Shown piece by piece: positions 11,750 to 18,842 of a stretch of DNA of 18,842 nucleotides. A program made the translations under genes and the position numbers. Source of the DNA: Dinochytrium kinnereticum (taxonomy: Eukaryota > Chytridiomycota > Chytridiomycetes > Chytridiales > Chytridiaceae); contig JADGJT010000383.1 in the NCBI GenBank assembly GCA_027604005.1, positions 1-18,842 of the forward strand, written 5' to 3'. Numbering within the stretch: the first letter of the stretch is position 1; every line of letters begins with the position of its first letter. The notes beneath the pieces are model-generated. The model did not search any database, was not told the DNA's origin, and saw only the letters and a list, made by a program, of their open reading frames with translations.

Positions 11750-13309
11750 ATGGAGGCGCTAAGGGCTCCATGGCCAACGCTCTTCTCCGCAATGTTCTTA
11801 AATAGAACACTAAGGCCAATTCTTGAGCATGGAGAGGAATACGAAATGGCCCTGGCCAAGATCAACGTGCTGCCGGTGATTATGCGGACAGTCTTTCCTG
11901 GAGTTTACCCCATGGCCATTTGCGGATTCATATATGTTATCTGTGGTTGGATAGTTGGCTTCTCGCAAGTTCCACAAGACGCAACGCAGAAAGGTTCCTA
12001 CGTTTGGGAGATCATCCCGTTCTCGATGTGTATCTGCATTGTGGCGGTCCTATTTTTTGTCGAGGTTTTGAAAGAGGCGGGATATATCTCATTCTACTAC
12101 ACATCGATCATCAGGTTGAAGAAGATTGTGCGAGACATCGAAAGGAGCGATATCTGTGAAATGGCGCACCAGGGTTGCATCCCAGCTGACAACATTTATC
12201 GACCACGGGGGCAATTTAAGGCTATTGAAATCCAAGGCTTTGGTATCCTCGGTACGGCATCCTTTCAGATCCCCTGTGTCTGCATATCATGCAGAGAGAA
12301 ACTATACAAGCTTCTTGGCCGTGATGCCTTGGTCAAAAGTTTTTTTGTGTGGGTTATCATAGGGCTCGTGAACGCGGTTGGGCTGCCTTACCCTTTCGTT
12401 CAAATAGGGCCTGGTGCCTCTGCAGCGTTGGGATATGAACCGGCATACGTCCCACTCGATCGGGTCGTTCAGGGTGTTCTTGCAGTATTATGTTGGGCTG
12501 CGTCTGCTGCTATACACTGGACCATCACAAGCTCCTCGCGACTTCTTTGTATGGTCTTAACAGATTTGTGTAGAATCAAGCACATGATATATTTGCATGA
12601 GCTGGTAATCAAGATTAATGCTTTTATTGCGCGAGTGGAGTCTATACCGGAGAAGGGTTCGCTGATAGAAGTTATTAGTGAGGGCAAATCACTAGCGCCT
12701 ATTCTTAGATATCGCCAGCAGCGGAAGGAACTTATCTTGGACTTTGGGGAATATAGCTGGCTATCCTCAGTGACTATTTTTGAGCTCTTTCTTGTGCTGA
12801 TAACCGCGGGCTTAACCTTTGTAACAAGTGGGTGCTTACCAATTTGGCAACTGCTCTGCCTTACTTGGGTAACCGCTTCGCTTATTCTTAGCATCACTAT
12901 GGTATTTTTAGTTTTATTTACGATCAACTAATACAATATCATCCCTTAGCTAGTCAAAATGAACGAGTCCCTTGCTGGCATAACACCGCTATGCCTCAAA
13001 TATGAGGCAAAGCTTTCAGAACTGCATACGATGTCATTTTCAAATCAATGGAAAGATCAAGCCTTTTGCGATTCGATTTCAGCCGATTTAAAGCTTAAGG
13101 ACATAATAGAAGCACACATGCAGTCATTCAAATCGCTTCGCGAAGAGGACCAGGCAAGCATCCGTGTGCTGGGGATATCGATTGGACGCGCCGTTCTGGA
13201 ACAGCTGTCGACATTTATCGTGTTTATAGGAGTATATGTTCTTCAGTGGATTTATCAGAAGCCGAGCATATTTGTGTTTGGCATTCTCTGTGACCATTCG
13301 ACACGTTAA
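11750..13309 (+). CDS. Seven-transmembrane gustatory-receptor-like (GRL) candidate, paralogue 2
   Basis: Exons 11750-12901 and 12950-13309; the 48-bp phase-0 intron (branch-like CAACTAATAC, acceptor CTTAG) sits where paralogue 1 has its own, and the last exon is also 360 nt. 503 aa. Shared marks: FPGVYP in TM1, CVCISCR (Cys176, 178, 181) between TM2 and TM3, LCRIKHMIYL after TM4, SGCLPIW between TM5 and TM6, and TM7 ending VYVLQW (Gln483). It has the longest TM2-TM3 loop of the three, with basic stretches (RLKKIVRDI) that suggest a cytosolic side. It starts 133 bp after paralogue 1 ends and 69 bp before paralogue 3, on the same strand. An AATAAA lies 5 bp past the stop. Function is inferred only: a possible ligand-gated channel or receptor. 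Confidence 0.75.
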
Positions 13310-13313
13310 AAGT

Positions 13314-13319
13314 AATAAA
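13314..13319 (+). terminator. Putative polyadenylation signal of GRL-like paralogue 2
   Basis: AATAAA starting 5 bp after the TAA stop at 13307-13309, in a 69-bp gap before the next gene. Hexamer only. Confidence 0.3.
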
Positions 13320-13378
13320 GGCTGGCCCTAAACTGAATTTAACAGAATTTCAACAGAGATTTGTCATAAACGTCAGAA

Positions 13379-14906
13379 ATGTCAGCGCCGCCTCCAACCT
13401 TTGCCCAGGCTCTTTTCCAAGGCACATCGCTGCGCAAGGGATGGAGAGCTGCCCGACTTTTCGACAGATGCGCAGAGAAGATTCCTCGACTCGAATTTAT
13501 TTTGTGGTCGGCATTTCCGGGATCGATACCGCTATGGGTGTTTGGTCCATTGACTTCAGTTTCTTCATTCTTGGCAACATCCTGTGAGCTAATACGGTCA
13601 GCCACCCCACCTATCGAGATGGCCATGCTTTGGCTCTCACTTATATTGACGGCATTATTCCCCATAAATGAGGCAATTAGAGAGTCAAAAATTGCAAGGT
13701 TTTATAAGGTTGCTGAGGTTGGGGTTGCAAAGTCGTTTGATGGGACGGAAGACCTCCTGAAGGATCTAGAGGAACATCGAGAAATCTTGTCGGATCCATT
13801 CAAAATCTACAAGATGTCTGAAGAAGAGATAGAGCAGTTTTGGAAAGAAGATATTGGCCCCCCGCTGCATTGTATCTGCTTGAAATGCCGAGACGAACTT
13901 TATTCAAAAGCCAGCACGAAGTCAATCCTGTCAGCCGGATTGATGCTGCTGATGACCACGTTAGTGGCAATTCTTTCCGCTCCATATTTATTTCGAAAGA
14001 GTCGGATTGCGCAGGAGGATCAGATATTTTCATTTACAAACCTGCAGGTCATTATCTTCACGATCACATATTGGATATCTACTCCACTCTGTCACTGGAT
14101 TTCGACCACAAACAAGGGTCTCCTGGGAATATTGAGCGCGGAGCTCTGCAGGATTAAGCACATGGCCTATTTGCGAATATTTGCGGACTCCCTTACCAAT
14201 ATTGTGAAGGAGTTGGAAATGGCGACTGACATGAGCGCTCTTGATAGCATCAGTGGAGAGAAGGGTCTAAGCTATTTAAACAAGCATCTTAGAGGAAGAC
14301 AAGAGGTTGCCGAAGATTTTTGCATATTTCATGATGTGTATTCATTCCATGCACGTAAGCAAGTTATTACTTGTTCCAGAAATAACCCTTTGAAGTATTT
14401 CTGGCGTACTCTGTTGTGCAACTCACTACTATCTACTTTGTTAGTGGCTGCATACCGGCTTGCAATCTTCTATCCGTGTTGACTTGCAGCCTCTCAGCAT
14501 CATTAATGGTCTTCCAGGTCTGATCGGACGCCTCTTCACCTCTAATCAGCGTTCACAGGCTGCCGCTGTAAATGATTCTATGAGAACTACGAATGGCGTG
14601 TGCTTATATTTTGAGTACAAGCTCTCGAAACTCCTTGCACTCTCGCTTTCCGAGAAATCAATTCCGAATACGTTGGAGCGTATTGAGTTCAATAGAGCAA
14701 GGTATCATGCCACAAGATCCCACCTCGAGGCTCTTCGAAGTCTTAGAGCTCAAGATCATGCTTTGGCAACTGTGCTTGGCTTCCCTGTCAGTGAGGCGGT
14801 TAAGACTCAGATTCCTGTGATTTTCTTAATGTTTTTTATATACGGGGTGCAGCTAATTAGTACTAATCCAGAAATGCTAAAGCTATCTTTGACCTGCTCT
14901 GCTTAA
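13379..14906 (+). CDS. Seven-transmembrane gustatory-receptor-like (GRL) candidate, paralogue 3
   Basis: Three exons: 13379-14354, 14396-14517, 14559-14906; 1446 nt, 481 aa. The first intron (41 bp, phase 1, GTAAGC..GAAG) is absent from the two paralogues. The second (41 bp, phase 0) matches their single intron. Splicing is needed: the unspliced frame continues to a stop at 14480-14482 with a C-terminus unlike the others, while the spliced frame restores YFVSGCIP and TM6. Shared marks: FPGSIP in TM1, CICLKCR (Cys165, 167, 170), LCRIKHMAYL, and TM7 ending IYGVQLI (Gln464). An acidic stretch (about 121-155, EDLLKDLEEHRE) lies in the TM2-TM3 loop. The gene is convergent with the minus-strand BTB gene, 154 bp from its end. 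Seven-TM paralogue call is firm; GRL identity is an inference. Confidence 0.75.
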
Positions 14907-15060
14907 GAGCGTTGTAAATACATATAAATATGATTTGATAGTCTGATTGATTTTGAAGGTGCGCAATGTGTAGGGCTAAGATGCGGATTGCACTAGACAA
15001 CACGTTGCATCGATAAGTGTATAAATTAATGTGCATGTGAGAACATGGGAAGTTTACACA

Positions 15061-17304
15061 TCATTGCATCTTAGAATCACGCAAGGACACAAGCTGCTTG
15101 GATATTTCAGCCATACGCGCAGCATCTAAATAAAAGGATATTAATATTAAGATTCTGACGACTTCTACCTTCACATCTTTGTATGTATGCAGGTATTTTT
15201 TTTGATGGAGTGGATTTTTGCGCAACAGGTAGCGGGCCAAGACCAATAGGTCCAGACATCATGCTTATAGCCAAATTCGACGATTCCGTCCTCTTATACA
15301 TCTTTACTTTCAGTTAGCTGCCTTGCTACGCAGAATCAACCGAACAAACGAAAATTCGAAAAAAGATGCTGACTTACCGCCTCGCTCCACTTGCCAAACA
15401 TTTTAATCATACCATCACGATTACCAACTTTTGGCGAAGAGCCTTCGGAGACCTCTGCTTCATCAAATATGTGAGCCCGATTCTCCTCAAACATCCGGAA
15501 GGTTTCTGAGGTTTTATCTAATGAATGGGCGACCTTCTTGCAACCCTGTTTTGTGCTTCTCAGCAAACTGTTTTTTTGGCTTCGTGCTATTACCTTTGAT
15601 AAGAAAAATGGATTGAACCTATATTCTGTCGAATCGCAGCAGGGATATCGCCCTTTCTGGCAGTCGCCGGGAGGAAACACTATGTCCTCGTCGTGCTTAA
15701 AGCATTCATTGTAATCTAATAAGGAAACCATAGAATCGCAGGCCGAGCAATGCAAATGGGTAATTAACGCCCAAGTCCTTTATGACGTTAGATTCTATTT
15801 CTTTGAGCAATAGCTTCAAACCTCCAAAAAACCTTCCTCCATGGCATTCCTCCGGCAACTGTTGCCGCTATATGATCATTGATATCAAACTTTAAATCTC
15901 TTAACTTTTTTTAGTAGGAGCTCTAGAGAAGGTATACAGACCTTTCATGAATCATAAACATCTCTCCATAAAAATCCAATAATGGTTGTCCACTTTGACA
16001 TGTAAGGTACCTCTCTAAATGCTTGGGGTAGATGGTTTGACAGTATACACATCGACGGAGCATTACAGGTGTCTTTAGGGATTTCAGAGTTGTACCTCCC
16101 AGTTCTGGGTAGTTGATAACCGGGGTTGTGAGGAGCTCATCGAGTTTGAACATGTAAAGCTTGCTGGAGGTTCTAATTAGCTTTGCATCAAACGATGGAG
16201 AAAACCTAATCATTTTGTCTTTGAGGTCGATGATGGTTGAAAGCTCAGTAATTGAAAACAGCTTGGAAAGCCTAGCAAGACGGTTAGTCATCTATGATAT
16301 TTTGCGAGAATTACTTTGAAAGAAGTGGCTTGTTTATGCAACTCATATCAATAGGCACTTAAAGGGTTTACTATATAGAAATTATTTGCAATCAACAAAC
16401 CTTTTACGATCTCATTGATATTATCGTGCACATAAGCTAAGCATATTGACTCAAGGCCTTGCATCTGCAGAAAATTCGAGCTGATAAGGATACTAACAGC
16501 CATTCTAGGCTCTTTTTTTTTAAGTCAGAAATGAATAATTTACAAAGAACCCAGATTACCCAGGAGCGGTTTCTGTTTTGTGATGAAGCACATAAGCCAG
16601 TCAAACACTTCAATATCACAGTGAACATCAATCTCCACTTGTGTTCCATTGTTCCTCTCATTCAAATAAGTCGAAAAGTATTTCATCTCCTTTAAAAGGA
16701 GATTCCTTTTACAGTAAAAGTCTCTCTTTGCTATATCCATAGTCGTTCAGCAAAAAAAAACCAACATAAAGGGGAAGGAAATAGCCTACCATTCCGGTTT
16801 TCATCAAAAACATGAATAACGATATCCTTTCTTCTTTCGGTTTCTTGCCGCTTCTCATGCTGGGTGGCCCCCACATCTCCATGCCTCGCTTCCTCCTTAT
16901 AAGACGTTGACGACCTTTGAGACGATGATGGTGTGAGGGTGTATGAAGACTGGCTATATCGTGAGACCAAACTCCGCCCAAAGCTCGTCGCTAAGGCATT
17001 ACGGTCAGAGACATTTGACGGAGCAGTCTTCGGTCTCTCCCTGCTCGACGAGTGCTGCTCAAACAAGTCATGCCGGGTGGTTGATCGGGCAGGTGAGTCT
17101 TTTAGAATTGTCAGGTTGGCAGCTAAAGGGTTGTCACTATCACTTGCCACCTCGGCCTGTAGCGGATTTTCGGTGGATGACAGCACTCTTGGACTCTGGT
17201 GCTAGCGTTGGGATTCGGTCACGATCTGGGTAACTTGGAATGCTGCGCGAGGGGCTGGTGGAGGATCTGCTGCTGTACGGTCTTAATGTCTGGGTCTTTT
17301 TCAT
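15061..17304 (-). CDS. SANBR/KIAA1841-like BTB-domain protein (DUF3342)
   Basis: Exons (minus, 5'->3'): 17304-17151, 17098-16790, 16730-16544, 16504-16372, 16291-15942, 15899-15822, 15777-15594, 15545-15378, 15301-15169, 15125-15061; 1761 nt, 586 aa. The BTB core starts near 143 (IVIHVFDENRN), then RDFYCKRNLLLKEMKYFSTYL and VHCDIEVFDWLM, closely matching the vertebrate SANBR BTB. Then ILISSNFLQM, DLKDKMIRF, a CxxC..C set (342, 345, 359), PWRKVFWR, HLHCSAC (414, 417) and YPCCDSTEYRFNP, all in the order of that family. The N-terminal about 140 residues are Ser/Thr-rich with no visible SANT domain, which mammalian SANBR (718 aa) has. Mammalian SANBR is a nuclear negative regulator of class-switch recombination; the role in a fungus is unknown, perhaps a BTB corepressor scaffold. 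The 15593-15546 intron (48 bp) is in frame and stop-free; removing it gives LSKGCKK, as in the family. Exon 1 is the least certain. Confidence 0.82.
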
Positions 17305-17333
17305 TTTCGAAAAAAAAAATAGAGTAGTTCAGT

Positions 17334-17339
17334 TTTATT
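17334..17339 (-). terminator. Putative polyadenylation signal of the QPRT gene
   Basis: AATAAA on the minus strand, about 20 bases after the QPRT stop codon (17362-17360) and only 29 bp before the start codon of the next minus-strand gene (17304). The whole intergenic gap is 55 bp. Confidence 0.45.
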
Positions 17340-17359
17340 CGAGTAAATAAAACATGAGA

Positions 17360-18738
17360 TTACAAGGCCTTTGGCTTCACTTTGAGAGAAAAGTCAATGT
17401 GAGGGACGCTCTGAGTTACTGAGCCAAAGCTGAGAACGTCCACATCTTTAGAGGAGTTTGAATTAGCGACATTGGGAGGTCGGTGGAAAGCAAATGCCAC
17501 ACAACCACAAAAAAAAAAAAAAAAAGGAAAGAAAGAAAGAAAGACAAGTATTAACACTGAAAAGGGAAAATGAAGTCAATAGTAAAGCAACAAACCTGGA
17601 CCGAAATAATCCCTAACGTTATCCTCAGTCAACCCGCCACTCCCCTCAACCAAAAATTCCTTCTTACCCCTCCACCGGTCCTTCAGCTGTGTAGAGGCAG
17701 CAACAAATCCTGCTCCTTCAAAGTTATCGAGCATAACAATGTCAGCTCCAGCAGCGATAGCCTCATCTGCCTCGGCTTCAGACCGACATTCAACTTCAAT
17801 TTTTAACGCAAATCCTCCAACTTTGCGGGCAGCCTGAACTGCCTTGGTGATAGATCCTGAGGCCCAGATGTGGTTATCCTTTAGCATGATCATGGAAGAG
17901 AGGTCGACGCGGTGGGTGTCGATGCCTCCCACTAGCATAGCATATTTTTCAACGAGGCGGAAGCCTGGTATGCCGACGTCAGCTAAAACACCACAGACTT
18001 CGAGAAGAGAATGCCAAACCACATAAAGATGACGCCACTAACCAGGAGTGGTCTTTCGGGTTCCTGCAATTACTCCCTTCCACTTGGCTTCATCTTGAAT
18101 TTTTTTAAGCTTCCTTGCTCTGTTTGTGGACGAACATGCGATGTTTATCAAAACCATTTTAAAAAAGGCGCGATGTGCGTATGAAAATGTGAAAACAACA
18201 CCAGAGTAGGAGGAAACAACAAGGCAAACCTGGTAGCGATCCCACTGGCCCTGGCAAGCATGTTCAAAGCCGGTCTCTCCCCAAGCAAGATGTTTCTCGC
18301 CTTCCCATATACCCGAGCAACCTCCTTCTTCCCTCCGTCAGCAGCAGGGTCAAACTCGGTTCCTTCGCTCAAAACCCATTCCACCCTGATTTATATATAA
18401 GCCAAGACATGACAATGAATCCCTTACCTGCAATTTACCTGGCGGAAAACTTCATCGAAGAAAGGAACTCCAGCCAGAACACCCTAAATGTAGAGGAAGG
18501 CGGAAACAAGCCACTCAATGTTAAAGGTCATTTATATGGGAGCGATCATAGGCTCTGTGGAGTATTAAAATGCAGCTGAAAGCCGCACCTTTGCCTTGCC
18601 GTACAGGATGGCGACCTGATCGGTTTCGCCAACAACGAATCCACCGTAATCGAACGACGGGACGTCCTCAGCCAACCACGTAGACACGAGCGAGCTGAAA
18701 GTGGACGGCAGCAGATGTGCAAAGTTGAAGTCAGCCAT
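17360..18738 (-). CDS. BNA6: Nicotinate-nucleotide pyrophosphorylase [carboxylating] (quinolinate phosphoribosyltransferase)
   Basis: Converts quinolinate and PRPP to nicotinate mononucleotide, CO2 and PPi in de novo NAD synthesis. Exons (minus): 18738-18589, 18483-18428, 18385-18230, 18119-18043, 17964-17602, 17445-17360; 888 nt, 295 aa, the usual length of yeast BNA6 and human QPRT. Motifs in order: [17 protein letters not shown] (21-37), [30 protein letters not shown] (98-114), the active-site loop [11 protein letters not shown] (139-149), [21 protein letters not shown] (split here as VGGIDTHR and LKDNH, Lys175), EVEC (203-206), MLDNF (224-228), VEGSGGL (252-258), [17 protein letters not shown]. 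All substrate-binding basic and acidic positions appear kept. ATG 18738 gives the family N-terminus; an in-frame ATG at 18765 would add nine residues. Intron 5 (156 bp) holds a poly-A/(GAAA) tract. The gene lies just upstream of the BTB gene on the same strand. Confidence 0.95.
17509..17543 (+). repeat. Simple repeat: A17 followed by (GAAA)n
   Basis: Seventeen A (17509-17525), then GG and four imperfect AAAG/GAAA units. It lies inside the last intron of the minus-strand QPRT gene, where the transcript reads as a pyrimidine-rich TTTC/T17 tract. Confidence 0.9.
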
Positions 18739-18842
18739 GTTGCGCAAATTTCTGCTATAAAGCATGGGCCTTTACCATCTTGTTGTTGACTCGCTGAGAC
18801 ACCATTCAGCACCGTTAAGGCATGCAGCAATCAAAGACGAAT

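Noticed and set aside
12469..12927. 152-codon minus-strand open frame
   Set aside because: Exactly antisense to the conserved TM5-TM6 coding part of GRL-like paralogue 2; a shadow.
14355..14482. Uninterrupted C-terminus of GRL-like paralogue 3 ending at 14482
   Set aside because: It reads through a 41-bp intron with a GTAAGC donor; the alternative frame restores the SGCIP and TM6 block shared by the paralogues.
16685..16703. Near-perfect palindrome ATCTCCTTT-A-AAAGGAGAT
   Set aside because: It lies in the conserved coding segment LLLKEMKY of the BTB gene, so codon constraint explains it; no operator role is supported.
16933..17233. Two overlapping plus-strand frames of 90-96 codons
   Set aside because: Both are antisense to the Ser-rich N-terminal exons of the BTB gene and resemble no family I know.
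17360..17557. Minus-strand frame with a Phe/Ser-rich start running into the QPRT C-terminus
   Set aside because: The N-terminal part is translation of the poly-A/GAAA tract inside the last QPRT intron.
1..18842. Mobile element, bacterial operon or CRISPR content
   Set aside because: No transposase, terminal repeats, spaced direct repeats or Shine-Dalgarno-led gene strings were seen; all genes have spliceosomal introns.

Overview
The window looks like nuclear DNA of a gene-dense, early-diverging zoosporic fungus (chytrid-like), or a close opisthokont relative. This is inferred from very short GT..AG introns (mostly 36-60 bp, often with a CTAAC/CTAAT-like branch point), a fungal-type QPRT/BNA6 gene, a dual-catalytic-domain soluble adenylyl cyclase (sAC/ADCY10 type), and a tandem set of seven-transmembrane proteins resembling the gustatory-receptor-like (GRL) family reported in chytrids. 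No rRNA, tRNA, CRISPR array or mobile element was seen. Every gene has introns. I rebuilt splice models by hand from reading frames, splice-site phase and paralogue or family similarity; each complete model has a total length divisible by three.

Layout. (1) 25-2126 (+): 3' part of an sAC-like gene; its cyclase and ATPase parts lie off the left edge. (2) About 2310-3200 (+): a broken relic of a third sAC-like C-terminal region, with in-frame stops and frame changes. (3) 3464-8918 (+): a complete 16-exon sAC-like gene, 1569 codons, with C1 cyclase, C2 cyclase, a STAND/AAA-type NTPase and a long helical TPR-like C-terminus. (4) 8919-10173: about 1.25 kb without a gene I can name. (5) 10174-11616, 11750-13309 and 13379-14906 (+): three head-to-tail paralogues encoding seven-TM GRL-like proteins of 464, 503 and 481 aa. 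(6) 15061-17304 (-): a 10-exon gene for a BTB-domain protein of the SANBR/KIAA1841 (DUF3342) family, 586 aa. (7) 17360-18738 (-): a 6-exon nicotinate-nucleotide pyrophosphorylase (quinolinate phosphoribosyltransferase) gene, 295 aa.

How they may work together. The left 9 kb is a tandem array of cytosolic cyclic-nucleotide cyclases and the next 5 kb a tandem array of candidate chemoreceptor-type membrane proteins, all on one strand. A joint role in chemosensing or zoospore behaviour is possible, but this rests on position only. The two minus-strand genes are housekeeping or regulatory: QPRT belongs to de novo NAD synthesis, and the SANBR-like protein is probably a nuclear BTB scaffold. Most notable are the GRL-like cluster with its invariant CxCxxCR motif, the cyclase whose predicted bicarbonate-site arginine and adenine-selecting lysine are replaced, and the SANBR-like gene in an apparent fungus.
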